A stretch of 64,000 bases of DNA from Cucumis sativus (lineage: Eukaryota > Streptophyta > Magnoliopsida > Cucurbitales > Cucurbitaceae): the NCBI RefSeq assembly GCF_000004075.3, contig NC_026658.2, positions 248,001-312,000 on the forward strand, in the 5' to 3' direction. Under the pieces are notes generated by a model. The model was not told the origin of the DNA, searched no databases, and saw nothing but the letters and a program-made list of their open reading frames with translations. This document shows positions 50,801 through 64,000 of this stretch, piece after piece. The translations under genes and the position numbers were made by a program. The stretch's first letter is position 1; every line of letters starts with the position of its first letter.

Positions 50801-50936
50801 TATTAATTCCAAAAAATTTTACATCTTTCTTGTGAATTGCAACCTAATAAACAACAAGCTTAATCTCAATCTCTCAGTAACTGTGATATATATTTCCAAG
50901 TTTTCTTTTCACTCATCCCCAACACTTGTTAGCAAT
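41899..50936. other. Gene desert, about 9 kb
   Basis: Extremely AT-rich. The first 150 bases belong to the DUF620 upstream region. I see no protein gene, tRNA or intact transposon. Two stretches differ from the background: 44100-44400 (less AT-rich, with a TATA-like gtatatataa near 44208 and a CACTCAA/TTGAGTG inverted repeat near 44268-44292) and about 45890-46440 (more complex sequence, possibly an old unclassified repeat). Neither yields a coding reading. Confidence 0.55.
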
Positions 50937-51297
50937 ATGAAGAAGCTTTTCCTTTTCACATTCTTGCTTTGCTTTCTTCTCTTCACATCTTCCTTCATAG
51001 ACATTGTCAACGCGAAGCCCGGTAAGTCATCGTATGTCATCGTCTTATGTGTAATAGTTTTGATTGATAACATTTGATATATTTTTGTGTTGTTTTATGA
51101 ATGCGTGTGAAGTGTTTTGTGACAAGAAATGCAAGAAGAGATGCTCAAAGGCAGGAGTGAAGGATAGATGCATAAAGTATTGTGGGATTTGCTGTGGGTA
51201 TTGTAAGTGTGTTCCTTCTGGAACTTATGGGAACAAACACGAGTGCCCTTGTTATAGGGACATGAGAAGTTCTAAGGGTAGACCCAAGTGCCCTTGA
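50937..51297 (+). CDS. GASA/Snakin family cysteine-rich secreted peptide
   Basis: Exons 50937-51021 and 51113-51297 encode 89 residues. A hydrophobic signal peptide (about 26 residues, [13 protein letters not shown] onward, ending near VNA) is followed almost at once by the GASA domain with all 12 cysteines in the family spacing ([49 protein letters not shown] at the very end). There is no long variable linker, so it is a short member of the family. Family knowledge: gibberellin-regulated apoplastic peptides that affect growth, redox state and defence, some antimicrobial. The phase-1 intron after the signal peptide is usual in GASA genes. Confidence 0.95.
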
Positions 51298-51690
51298 GAT
51301 CATCTCAAATGGCTCTTCAACAAATCTATGCAATGTAATCCTTTTCTAAAAATTTGATACACTAAATGTTGAGATGTACTTGAGTTAAGTGTTGTTGTAA
51401 TTTGGCATGAGTTCATGGAATAATGTTCTTCTAAACTTCATGTGGATTGAATATATGAGTCAAGAGATGTGTTTATCAATCAATAAATAAATAAATCTCT
51501 CTTATTTGAAGGTAGGAGGTGATTTGGGATGACCTAAGTGATTTTTGTTATTTGACAGATTAATCATTAATTTGTATAAGTCATTTAGTCATTCCATTAA
51601 AAAAAAATTAACAAAATGAAATTCATTATTGCAAATATCACAAAATTACTAATATATTTAAAATTTTGTATGATTAATTGTAAAGAGTGA
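51298..51690. other. Spacer between GASA gene and dephospho-CoA kinase gene
   Basis: Contains the GASA 3' UTR, then AT-rich spacer. The CoA kinase transcript probably starts near its right end, where composition turns C- and G-rich (accaccaccgccgg near 51770). Confidence 0.5.
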
Positions 51691-52504
51691 TTGAAAAGAG
51701 AAAAAAGAAAAAAAGAAAAGGAAACTCATTTCGTCTTCTTTCTCACCCACGCACGCGACCCAAACCCCCTACCACCACCGCCGGTTTCTTTCACCGTCGC
51801 TGCCGGAGCTTCGCCGCTCTTTCGCCGGTCAGTGAAGCCCAGCTGTCGTGCACTTCCATCAGATCGCCTGCCCAGCCTTCGTTTGCTGGATGGTCGTCGT
51901 CGACTCCCTGGGTTCCTCGCTTTTCGCTATCCTTCGTCGGAACCTGGTAAGATTTGGCTAGTTTGGTTAAAATTCTTGGTTGGTCTTGGACACCCATGGT
52001 TTGGGTTTAAAATCGTTCTTCTTTTGGCATTGGAAGGTTGAATTATAGCTTTTGGAAGGAAGTAAGCGGCTGTCCAGCGGGTTTAGTGTTGTTGAGCGAC
52101 TATTGGGTAAGCTTTATGGAGTTACGAGATGAATTTTGGATTAGTAGTCTTTTGGTAAAGACTAGTATTAAATTGTGTTATGCTTAGGTTGGATCTTGAT
52201 TAATTGCTTGGATTAAAATTTGTGATCAAATTTGAGGTAAGTAATTCTATTACTGGAACCGCTTTGAGCTAAGCAACATAGACCGTATGAATAGTGTTTA
52301 ATATTGTTTGGGTGTTACTGAGAAGCACGATATGTTAGTACATAGAGAAGTATGTTATCTTCTGATATGTTTTTGTAAATTGAGAGGCCCGATATATTAT
52401 GATTTAATGTTTGTGGCACTAAAAATACATATGTGTGAGCAACTAAGAAATCCTAATCTAGACAACATAAAATTGCAATGAAGAACGACTATAAACAATA
52501 ATAG

Positions 52505-54624
<2,120 letters not shown>

Positions 54625-57009
54625 GCGTTTTCATAGCCATCTCTACCTGCCCTTATCTTCGAAAAAAGTTTGTCTTCCATTACAATATGATATTATTGCA
54701 TGATCTGTGTTATTGATATGATCTCCATCATAGAATAAAGTACTGCAAAATGATAACATTTCAACTGCTTGGTGCTCATGACAATTCATGGAAATTGCTC
54801 GTTTTAATCTAAACAGTTTTTCGCTTTACAGAAGTAATATTTTCTACAAACTGCCTTTTCCAACCCATTTCTTACTCTTTCAATTTCAAATTGAATTGAT
54901 TTTCGAGTTGACTGAGGTTGAAAAATAATGGTATAGCTACTCAACTCTAAATCACAAAAATAGGAAATTTAAGTGACACATATCCAAGAGAAGATTGAAC
55001 CATGAATCTAGGCCGATTATGTGGAACCAATAAGAATTTTTTGGTGTCAATTTCTCAATCCATCCCCTATTCTAAATTTGAATTAATTTGTTGTTATATT
55101 ATATCTCTCGTCCATGTAATGTTGATAAAAGGTCATAATCGTGTTTATACACAATCTTTCCCAAATGATTTAATGTGTCAATAATTTGAAGGCCTATATT
55201 ATTTAATTTTATTAAAGAAACATTATATTGATATTGAAAAAAAAAAGGACCACAGCATAAAAAGCCAACAACATATTGGGGAGAGATTATTGACAAAGAT
55301 GATGTTGAAACTTTGTGTTTTAGTTTTATAATAACCAAACTGGATGCCCATTTTTCAATGCTATATGTTTTGGTGAAAAATGCTTTGGTGGACAAAATTA
55401 TTTAATGTATTTTTAGTATATGATTGGACATTTGAGCTATATATATATATTTATATATTGCATGATTAGGTATTTAATACTTTTTGTTTTTATTATGAAC
55501 AAGAAAATTTCCATCAACAATCAATCATTTCATTACTTTACTTTTTAAAAATAAAACAAACTAAATCAAAATAGAGCAAAATTTTGATAAGAATTAGCTA
55601 TATTGATTTACAAAAATAACTCTACATTCCCACACCTCCATGAATAATCACAATCTTAACAGTTGGAAATATTAATGTAAAAAATTTTGGAGGGGAAGAA
55701 AATAGATGAGGGCAATGAGGGATGAAGAAGAAGCCATCTCTAGTTAAAGGCAAACTTTATATTATTAAATTGGAATTTGCAATGCCATATTGTTATGTAT
55801 AACCCCAAAGTAATGAGTATTTTAGTGACAACTTTATGTTTAATTAAATTCAAATATTTGCAATCATAGAAATTAATAGTTATTAATCAATTAATTTCTT
55901 TGGACCACTCTGTCTCATTTGATGATCACTACACTATTATTTAATGTACATAAATTATGAAGTATTTTAATGTCAATTTTCTTTTAGAATTATAGGAAAT
56001 GATCTAAAAAGCAGTGGCTTAATCAAATTTAGCTTAACATGATTTCTATGATTAGGCAGCGAAAAAGAGTTTTGAGTTCAAAAATCTTTTACATGAATCA
56101 TCTTCCCCTCCTAAGTATGCATAGAAACTTAGAGTGCAACATCCATCTAACTTTGATAGTACATAAATGTTAGATCATATTGGTAATAGGAGAAGAGTCT
56201 ATCAAACGATAGAGTTTACCGTTGATAGATTTTTCTATATTAGTCATCCATTATTAATTCAAAAATTGTTATTGACGGCAACTTAGCCGCTTCATTTCAT
56301 CCCATAAGTTACCTTCTATCTCTATAGGTTTTTCAAACATAGATTCTAATTAAAACTATTTTCCATAAATTTTCACTACTTTAGCCAACATTTATTGCAC
56401 ACAGTACACATATACATATTTGGTTGCACATATTTATATATCCTTTTAACATTTTGATTAAGTTAATTACAAATCAAAACATTAATCCAATCTATAAACT
56501 AGCTAGGTTTATATATATGTGTGTGTGCATTTTCTTTTTCTGGTTTGATTTTGTGGAGAGATCAGTGAATTATTTTAGAAAAAAATCTAAAAGTTAAAAA
56601 TTATTTTTGTATTAATTGAATTTGAATTTTAATAGGGTTAGTTAGATTAGTGCTGAAACTTTAATTTTATGATAAGAAAATATATATATAGTACCAATAG
56701 ACTTTGTGTAATTTTGTAGAGCTTTTATGAAGTCTATGTTTTCATGAAACTACAAAACCTATTTAAAATAACTTTCATCTTTTTTAAATAAATATTTTTA
56801 ATAAATGATAACAAAGAGTTGGTAAACATATGTATTTTGATTTTCTATATTGTTATTTCTTTCATATAGTCATCCTTTATAATTCAACAAAAAAATTTTA
56901 GGATATTCAAATCTTCTAAACTTATAGCTAACGAATATTTTTCTCAAATCATGTTTTTTGTTCGACACATTATTATAAATCTCAAATTGTCAATTAATAA
57001 ATTATTGTG
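54625..57009. other. Intergenic, about 2.4 kb
   Basis: Contains the CoA kinase 3' UTR and then AT-rich DNA with several (AT)n runs. No gene supported; the frames at 55002-55184 (+) and 55099-55395 (-) have no motif. Confidence 0.55.
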
Positions 57010-57032
57010 ACCAATAATGAGCTCTATAAAAA
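57010..57032 (+). promoter_or_regulatory. CCAAT and TATA box of the dioxygenase gene
   Basis: gaccaataat followed by ctctataaaaag. The TATA (57025-57032) is about 100 bp upstream of the ATG at 57131, leaving a leader of about 75 nt. Good fit to a core promoter. Confidence 0.7.
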
Positions 57033-57130
57033 GTGGACAAAAGCACTTTTCTTCTCACACACTCTCCCCACCAAACACTTAGAAAAAAGAAAAAGGAATT
57101 AGAAGGAAAAATAAAAGAGTGTAAAAGGGA

Positions 57131-58665
57131 ATGGATAGTGAATCCTCTCTTAAGCTTCCCCTAATTGATTTCTCCAATTTAGAATCAGGGGGTCCTAAGT
57201 GGGAGTTGGCAAAAGCACAAGTGAAGGAAGCACTTGAGGAATTTGGTTGCTTTGAAGCCTCATTTGACAAAGTGCCTGTTGAGGTCAGAAAGGGTTTGTT
57301 TGAAGCACTTGAAGAGCTTTTCAACCTTCCTTTGGAAACCAAATTGAGAAATGTTTCTCAAAAGCCCTTCCATGGCTATGTTGGACAGTACCCAATGGCT
57401 CCACTTTTTGAAAGTATGGGTGTGGATGATTCCACCATACCTCAAAAGGTCCAAGACTTCACCAATATCTTGTGGCCTCAAGGAAACCCAACCTTTAGGT
57501 TTGAATATGTTCTACAAATAATGCTATCTTATTAATTATTTCCCTCTTCTCCTTCTCATTTTTATATCATACTTTGAATCTATATTATACGTTATTACTT
57601 GTTTATTTTTTCTTACCTTTATCGATCGAAAATATGTCTTAACTAGTTGTGATCTTAATTTTGATGACTAATTAATGATAAGAGTCTCTGTCTTGAACCT
57701 TCTAATTAGGGTTTTTTTTCCTTTTCTTACAAATCTTGTTGAGTACAGCAAAGTGATGGAAACCTATTCACAACAATTAGCAGAACTAGACGAGATGGTG
57801 AGAAGAATGGTTTTGGAGAGTTTGGGAGTTGAAAAGTATTTGGAGGAACATTTGGAGTCAACAAACTATCTTCTTAGAGTGATGAAATACAAAGGGACTG
57901 AAAGCAATTATGAAACAAAAATTGGGCTTCATTCCCACACTGATAAGAACATTGTAACCATTTTATATCAAAACCATGTTCAAGGTTTACAGGTAAAAAC
58001 CAAAGATGGGAAATGGATTAACTTTCAACCTTCCCCAGACTCCTTTGTTGCAATGATTGGAGATTCCTTCCATGTGAGTAACCTTATATTACTTCATTTT
58101 TGTTTTCTGATATATATTCATTTTATTAAAAAAAAATGGTATACTTCAGAAAAAACTTTGTATTATTTATTACTATTTTTTTGTTTTCGAAGTTTGGTTG
58201 GGGATTTTTAATTTAATTTAATTATTGTTATTATCTAAACATAACTTTTATGCATGGTAATTAATTAATTGCTTTAGTCCTCCTCAACTTTGTAGTTTTG
58301 GTAAAAGGTGTTCCTAACTTTCAAATATCTCAAAAATTTGGAAAAATTTAATAAACACCCTTTACACTTAGAAAAGTTAAAAGATGATATATGATATAGA
58401 TATATGCATGTAGGCATGGACAAATGGGAGATTGCATTCTCCATATCATAGAGTGATGATGAGTGGAGAAGAAGTGAGGTACTCAGCTGGGTTATTCTCA
58501 ATCCCAAAGGCAGGCTACATAGTGAAAGCACCAGAAGAGCTTGTAGATGAACAACATCCTTTGCTCTTCAATCCATTTGATCATGTTCAATTTCTTCAGT
58601 TCTACTATACAGAAGCTGGCCAAAAAGCTCAATCTGCCCTCAAAACTTATTGTGGTGCAACTTAG
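57131..58665 (+). CDS. 2-oxoglutarate/Fe(II)-dependent dioxygenase, AOP1-like
   Basis: Exons 57131-57498, 57749-58073 and 58414-58665 join in phase to 314 residues, the family length. The DIOX_N part has LKLPLIDFSNLE, EFGCFEASFDKVP and KPFHGYVGQYPMAPLFESMG; the last is a strong mark of the AOP1-like clade. The catalytic jelly roll has the iron triad H186-x-D188 (LHSHTDKN) and H243 (HSPYHRVMM), with the 2-oxoglutarate pair R252-x-S254 (RYSAGLF). All key residues are present, so it looks active. Family knowledge: AOP1-like enzymes are widespread; in Brassicaceae the relatives AOP2 and AOP3 modify glucosinolate side chains, while the substrate of AOP1-like proteins elsewhere is unclear. I do not infer a substrate. 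The gene has a clear TATA box, suggesting regulated expression. Confidence 0.93.
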
Positions 58666-58673
58666 AAACATTG

Positions 58674-58691
58674 ATATATATATATATATAT
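58674..58691 (+). repeat. (TA)n microsatellite in dioxygenase 3' UTR
   Basis: About nine TA dinucleotides just after the stop codon. Confidence 0.85.
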
Positions 58692-60890
58692 CTTTCTTGC
58701 TTCAACAATAATATTTTCTTTTTTGTATTTGGACTACATATATAATATTATTACGTCTTTGATGCTTGTGTATCATTTTCTTTAGTTTAATAATATCCAT
58801 CCAAGACAACTAATAATTTTAACTTTTTGAAAACTTTGCTTTGTTTGGAAAAATATGAATAGAAAATTGATAACAAAACGTAGAAACTCATACAAGATAA
58901 TTTTGATGCTTGACCCATTTGCAGAGCAATTCATTTCTGTTTTTTTTTTTTTCTCTCTCTTTTGATCTTCTTTTATGTACTCGAAACTTAACCTTCTTAA
59001 TCAACGTGTAAATGAAAAGCTAAGGTATTCATTTTAGCTAATTAGGTGTAGAGTTGATTTCTATGATATGATAACTTGTGAGATTTAGATCTATATCACT
59101 GTTAGCTAGTAGTTGTATAATCATTAATCTAGCTTCGGTATCAAACCATAATAGACATGATGTATAATTGCCATTATATTTAACACTAAAGTGGCAAAAT
59201 GTTATATTAACTTGTTATATTGTTCTAAGTTCTAATCAACCTAGGAAGAGCCATGAAAAACATTAATTTAGGTTGTTCCTTTAGTTGATATTCGCTTATC
59301 ATAATCCCTATTCATAATACTATTAGTCTTAATTAACTACGAGAATATTTTTGATTTAATTGACTAAATAAAAATTGATACATTAATTTAGACTCTCTCA
59401 TCTAGCTAGCTTTGCCTTTTCCAATGAGTTGATTAAACTTAAACAACGTAAGAATTAAACTTAATCTATGATCAAGTTGAAAAATACACAAAGTACTCCA
59501 ATTTCAAAACCCTCCTTGATCGAGAGTGCTACCACTAGCCACTACAAAATTTGATAGAAATATATAGTTAATTTTCATTTGGTTTAAAATTATTAGGCAA
59601 ATTTCACCCGATTTAAAAAAGAAAAGAATTCTTTAACTTATTCAAATAATAAATATGATTAGAGAAGTTAAAACAATCTTCCTCTAATTAATAGTTAAGT
59701 TAATAAATGAAAAAAAAAGAAGTGAAATGGGATTATATAATAATATTCCACGTATATGCCGAGTAGGATCGATGTGGAAAGAAGGAATCCTATTGATTCT
59801 TATTGGAAATGCTCTCTGAGGTGCCCTCAACACTCCCAAATAATAAATAATTATATCATATAGATTATAATAATGTATATGATATCATATACATTTTTGC
59901 AACTTCAAATAACTTAATTCATATCCTCACACTTTCCTTTTACTCCTCGTTTAACATAACCTAATATAATAATGCCTCATCTCATTACACAATTGATATA
60001 TATATATATATATTAATGTAATTTATTACTTTTAGATTAATTGGAATTGAAAGGGGATTTGAACATAAAGACTATCACCTATATACGTCTATTTAGTTTT
60101 AAGAGTGTTAATTAATTGTTGTAATTACAATTTTGTTAAAGAACATTAGTGTAAATAACAAAATTGAAAATAAAAAACCATAAAGGAAAAAGAAAAAGAA
60201 AAAAAATCTCAATTTGATTTTATTTATGATAAAGACAAAAAAGAGGAGAAAAAGTGAAAACGAACAGAATCTAAACTTTACTTCTCATAAAGCATTTTAA
60301 CAGAGTCCAATGGATAAGATGAGAATCTACTTTTTCCAATTGAAATTTCATATTTCTATTTGGAGAAAATGTCATTTTTTAATTTTTGTGGATGCCATAA
60401 TTAAATACAATAAAAATTAATATAATTAAGAATGAGGAATCAATATAATTGAAACATTTGATATACGATAGAGTGATTATATGCCTTTTTTGTTTACTCA
60501 AAAACATCATATCATTTTGTACCTATAAATGACATCAAAAACATCATGTTGCTATTTACCCTTTTATTTCTTTTAAGCTTACAACCATAGTGCTTAAAAT
60601 ATCAAATTTGAAACAAATTAAAAAGTAACCTATTATACTCTAAAGTCCAAAAAAAATGAAAAGTTTACATATATGATTATGATTATAGAGGAGGAATAAT
60701 TTATAATTGAAACTAATATTCCACTACTTGCTATAGTGTAGTCATATAACAACACATCACCCTCACAATCCACTCACAAATTAAAGAATATTTTGATTTG
60801 CAATTAGAGAGCAACACTTGGACTAAGGTAAGGGGCAGAAGTTATATTAAAGAAGAAAAGAGAAAAGGCAAACCTGCCTTTTTCTTTGGC
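58692..60890. other. Intergenic, about 2.2 kb
   Basis: AT-rich, with another (TA)n run near 59996-60012 and long A/G-rich runs near 60180-60260. No gene supported on either strand. Confidence 0.55.
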
Positions 60891-60897
60891 TATAAAT
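60891..60897 (+). promoter_or_regulatory. TATA box of the small-peptide gene
   Basis: ggcTATAAATAtgg, a consensus plant TATA box. Transcription should begin about 30 bp on, near 60922. This rules out the ATG at 60911 and supports the ATG at 60962 as the start of the small peptide. Confidence 0.7.
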
Positions 60898-60961
60898 ATG
60901 GAGGCCAAAGATGTTTATTTACTCTACTTTCTCTCTTCTTCTTTTTGCATACATAGAGAAT

Positions 60962-61144
60962 ATGAAGGTTCAACATGAAAAAAGTAGTGATTCATCAAGT
61001 AGAACAGTTGGAGAGAAACTTGCTCAAGCTTATCGGGATGTCAAGGTTGCCCTAACAAAAAACCAAGGCGTTGGAACGAGACGTAACCAAAGGGAAGATC
61101 CTATTAGAACCATAATGTTCTTGGGTTCATGGAGTCACACTTGA
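60962..61144 (+). CDS. Small 60-residue protein of unknown family ending GSWSHT
   Basis: A single-exon frame of 60 residues starting MKVQHEKSSDSSSRTVGEKL and ending RTIMFLGSWSHT. The N-terminus is polar, then a short amphipathic helix (GEKLAQAYRDVKVALTK), a basic region (GTRRNQREDPIR) and a hydrophobic tail. It lacks a signal peptide with this start; the longer frame from 60911 would add a hydrophobic leader (FIYSTFSLLLFAYI), but that ATG lies only 20 bp from the TATA box. Real-gene support: consensus TATA at the right distance, an open frame in very AT-rich DNA and a plausible 3' UTR. I do not recognise the family. It could be a stress-induced small protein or a peptide precursor. Confidence 0.6.
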   Translation: MKVQHEKSSDSSSRTVGEKLAQAYRDVKVALTKNQGVGTRRNQREDPIRTIMFLGSWSHT

Positions 61145-62576
61145 ACTAGTTACTACCGTTTGTTTGATTAAACAAACTATTTCTTAAAAAACTTTCTTAA
61201 CAACTGTATCGTTAAATGATCGTTCATTGTAAAAGTTAGTATATTGTTTTACAATAATAAACTATGACTTTGAAAGGTTTTCATAAGACACTTATGAAAA
61301 AAAAATGTAATATCAAAATCAAACTAGGTTTCTTACTTTAATTTTTGTTTTCAAATAATACAATACTAAGAATATATATACATCTTTCAATCCAACTTAT
61401 ATATGTTTGTTCCTTGTACAAATTCAATAATGTATATATACACAAAAACAATTCAAGAAATGTTGTATTGTTTTTCTCTCAAATTCCCACTCTCACTTAT
61501 TATTGCCTTTCTTTTAACTTCAAATTTGTGTTTACTTTTATAACAACATAAAAATTTAAGTCAAGTTTTGAATATGATTATAAGAACAAAGTTGGTATAA
61601 ATAGGGTTTGATTTAGCACCCCAAGTTACCATTAGTTACAAAATTATTTGTAACAAACTCATTAAGATCTCTTCTTTAAATAGTCTTAGAGGTAGAAGAA
61701 ATCTTACCTGGTATCCATTGCTAAAATTTCTCTTAATAAAATCTTGCTCTCAAGTCCCTTGGATGTGATTGTTTATAACCAAACCACTTTAAAAATTTCC
61801 TGGGTTGATTCTTCTTCTTCTCTTCCATCTTCATCATCATCTCTATCTTCAATCAAAAATCACAAAATAGACATAGACAATAGGGAGAGAAAGCTTGAGT
61901 ATTTATATGGAATTGCTTCGGTTCAAGAAGCAAAGTAAGGAGGAAAAGAAAGAGAGATTAATTAACTTTACCAATTTCACATTCAAAAGAGATAAAGAAG
62001 AAAATTTGAAAAGTAAAATAGCTTTACTTAGTGGTTGCTTTTTGACCCTACACATGGACAACAACTCCCATATTTTACTGGTTGGAAATTAAATAACTCG
62101 AAAATATGAGTTAGGTTGAGAATGTCTCACAATCCAACCCGATCACACCTATAATTTTAAATTGGATGTGATTTGATGTCGGCCCAAATTTGATAATTTT
62201 TTTTGGGAAGAGTATAGTAATAAATATGTTTTGGTTGCGGTCTTGGGATACCAATCTGGAACCTTAGTCCCCGTAGCTTTAGAAAGTCACGCTCATCGTA
62301 ATTACCCAAAACAAATGACTTAGATTTGGAATCCTTTCTCTTCGGCTGAAGAAAATGGGCCACACAAAATTGTGCACGGACGTACCCATTTCTCGCCAAA
62401 CACAGTCAGATTGCCCAAATCCAAGCCCATCCACCTATTCCCATGCCTGCATCAACTCACTGATTATACACAATCAATCCTTCTCAATTTCAGCTTCTCT
62501 ATTACATGCCATTGCCACTGGCAGCTGCAAATTCAATTCGGAAGTAGTAACCATTTTCTTCTTCTCACCTGCAAAA
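61145..62576. other. Intergenic and FOLD2 upstream region
   Basis: AT-rich, with phrases near 61600-61640 (gggtttgatttagcacccca) that resemble common plant repeat remnants. From about 62160 the FOLD2 promoter with site II-type motifs begins. The frame at 61744-61938 is Ser-rich and low complexity; not called. Confidence 0.5.
62181..62429 (+). promoter_or_regulatory. Cluster of site II (TGGGCY) motifs upstream of FOLD2
   Basis: GGCCCA at 62181-62186, TGGGCC at 62356-62361 and AGCCCA at 62424-62429 (reverse of TGGGCT). Site II elements are known in promoters of growth-linked housekeeping genes, which fits one-carbon metabolism. Confidence 0.5.
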
Positions 62577-63947
62577 ATGGCGTCCGAATCCGACCACAAG
62601 GCTACAATCATCGACGGCAAAAAGATTGCACAAACTGTCAGATCTGAAATCACGGAGGAAGTGAACAAACTCTCTCAGAAATATGGAAAGGTTTAGTTTC
62701 CTTTGCTCCAGTCAAATTCTTACAATTTCCATCAACTCTTTTGAGATATTATGTTTTATATCTATCTGATTTTAGCATTTTTCTTGTTTCATATGGTGTG
62801 GGATTTGTGAAGATTCCAGGACTGGCGGTGGTGATTGTGGGGAATAGAAAAGATTCGCTTACCTATGTAAATATGAAGAGGAAGGCGTGCCTGGAAGTAG
62901 GGATCAAGTCTTTTGAGATTGATCTTCCTGAGCAAGTGTCTGAGGCTGAATTGATCAGCAAAGTTCACGAGCTTAATGCCAATCCTGAAGTGCATGGTTA
63001 ATCTCTTCTTTACTTTTATGCTCAGGATTTCTTCTAATTTTAGTGCTGTAGTTCAAATTCGATGGAGTCTCCACTGTTTTTGGAATAGTACAATGAAGAT
63101 GCATTTCTGATATATAATTGTTCTTTGATTCTTTTTACCTTTCTAAAGCAATGTGATTCATTGAAGAAAAAGCACCCTTTTAGTGCTTCTAGAGTGATTT
63201 AAAATATTATAAGTGTTTATAGTAACTTTCAAAGTTATTTTCTGTGTCAATTTGTTTTTTTTTTAAGAAAAAAGTTCTTCAAATGGCTCAAAAGTACTTT
63301 TTCAGAGTTTTAAAGGTACCAATTCGTGCATAACTCTGTTGATAATAATATCAATTACCATCTCTAAAGTTGTTGAACTCAAAAGTAATTTACAATTTTT
63401 GAAGAACTTTGTTTCTTTGACAGGGATATTGGTTCAGCTTCCTTTGCCGAACCACATAAATGAAGAGAAAGTTCTATCTGAAATTAGCATTGAGAAGGAT
63501 GTAGATGGCTTTCATCCTCTGAACATTGGGAAGCTTGCAATGAAAGGCAGAGATCCCTTGTTCCTACCTTGCACTCCGAAGGCAATAATGAATGTTTTAT
63601 TAGCCTCAGAAAATCATTCAACTCATTCTTGATAGATCTCTTTTAGCTAGAAGAGCAATATATCCTTGTTTATCTATGTTCAATATTTGGTTTCATGCAT
63701 ATCTTAGCCCACTGAGATATCGTTTTATGTGCAGGGGTGTATTGAACTGCTATCGCGAAGTGGAATAAGCATCAGAGGCAAGAAAGCAGTTGTAATGGGG
63801 CGAAGCAACATTGTTGGATTACCAGTTTCATTGTTGCTTCTTAAAGCAGATGCAACTGTGACAATCGTCCATTCACGTTCCGTCGATCCAGAAAGTGTTA
63901 TCCGCGAAGCAGACATTATAATTGCTGCAGCAGGACAGGCACAAATG
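62577..63947 (+). CDS. FOLD2: Bifunctional methylenetetrahydrofolate dehydrogenase/cyclohydrolase, cytosolic FolD (3' part outside window)
   Basis: Interconverts 5,10-methylene-, methenyl- and 10-formyl-tetrahydrofolate with NADP. Exons 62577-62690, 62813-62996, 63424-63581 and 63735-63947 give 223 residues, after which the gene runs past the right edge (usual length about 300). The start [15 protein letters not shown] matches plant cytosolic FolD. Catalytic and folate-site block: [14 protein letters not shown] (with the essential Lys). Other motifs: [44 protein letters not shown], and the NADP-binding [20 protein letters not shown] followed by VTIVHSRS. Intron 3 has a GC donor (CCGAAG|gcaata at 63581/63582); using it rebuilds the invariant CTPKGC. 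An in-frame ATG at 62355 would add 74 residues, but they do not look like a transit peptide. Confidence 0.94.
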
Positions 63948-64000
63948 GTATAATTTGGCTATACAACCTCAGTGTTTTCTCTTTCCCCTTTACTTTTATC

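Noticed and set aside
41899-50936. Hunt for an LTR element, terminal inverted repeats or a gene cluster in the desert
   Set aside because: No paired terminal repeats, polyprotein motifs or transposase motifs were readable by eye; low-complexity AT runs explain most of the apparent structure.
51687-52041. Plus-strand ORFs of 87 and 116 residues before the CoA kinase
   Set aside because: These are the GC-richer untranslated first exon and the start of its intron, with a good gtaaga donor at 51947.
60911-60961. In-frame upstream ATG giving the small peptide a signal-like leader
   Set aside because: It lies only 20 bp after the start of a consensus TATA box, so it should be upstream of the transcription start.
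62355-62576. 74-residue N-terminal extension of FOLD2 from an upstream in-frame ATG
   Set aside because: The ATG overlaps a site II promoter motif, the extension lacks a transit-peptide look, and the ATG at 62577 matches the known cytosolic start.

Overview
The window is nuclear DNA of a flowering plant. Genes are split by AT-rich GT-AG introns, intergenic DNA is very AT-rich with microsatellites, and every recognisable gene has a plant-type family match (NPY/NPH3, GASA, AOP-type dioxygenase, DUF620, plant CX4C ERV1). It looks like a rosid eudicot. Cucurbitaceae is my best guess from the general look of the proteins and LINE relics, but I cannot prove that from sequence alone. All exon models were built by hand from splice sites, reading phase and family conservation.

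Layout: 938-3090 (+) NPY-type BTB/NPH3 protein, first exon outside the window. 4963-6281 (-) ribosomal protein S29/uS14, divergent from 6676-8091 (+) a stand-alone HDAC6-type ubiquitin-binding zinc finger. 9138-11678 (-) FAD sulfhydryl oxidase ERV1, divergent from 12797-13867 (+) the SAGA subunit ADA1/HFI1. 14637-15981 (-) Mpv17/PMP22 protein. 18260-21618 (-) small C2H2 protein with a 3-kb, LINE-bearing intron. 23698-26263 (+) Mediator subunit MED28. 27306-30425 (-) plant-specific coiled-coil repeat protein, divergent from 31512-33434 (+) SWS1/ZSWIM7. 39793-41741 (-) DUF620 protein. 50937-51297 (+) GASA peptide. 52559-54624 (+) dephospho-CoA kinase, with a LINE relic in an intron. 57131-58665 (+) AOP1-like 2-oxoglutarate dioxygenase. 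60962-61144 (+) a 60-residue peptide of unknown family. 62577 to the right edge (+) cytosolic FOLD2, cut by the window end.

The first 33 kb is gene-dense and mostly housekeeping: translation, SAGA and Mediator transcription complexes, mitochondrial disulfide relay, recombination. From 33.4 to 50.9 kb the window is gene-poor, with only the DUF620 gene. The last 13 kb has spaced metabolic and signalling genes (CoA, folate, GASA, dioxygenase). The genes do not form a pathway or cluster. Their order recalls several Arabidopsis segments around NPY genes (from memory), as expected of an ancestral block.

I found no convincing new multi-gene system. The best leads are a possible MIR482/2118-like fold-back in the desert (36.5 kb), the small GSWSHT-ending peptide gene, the six-fold LVKHVxRLEKE repeat protein, GC-AG introns in two conserved genes, a 22-bp microexon in SWS1 and an S29 gene whose last coding exon is only Tyr-Arg-stop.
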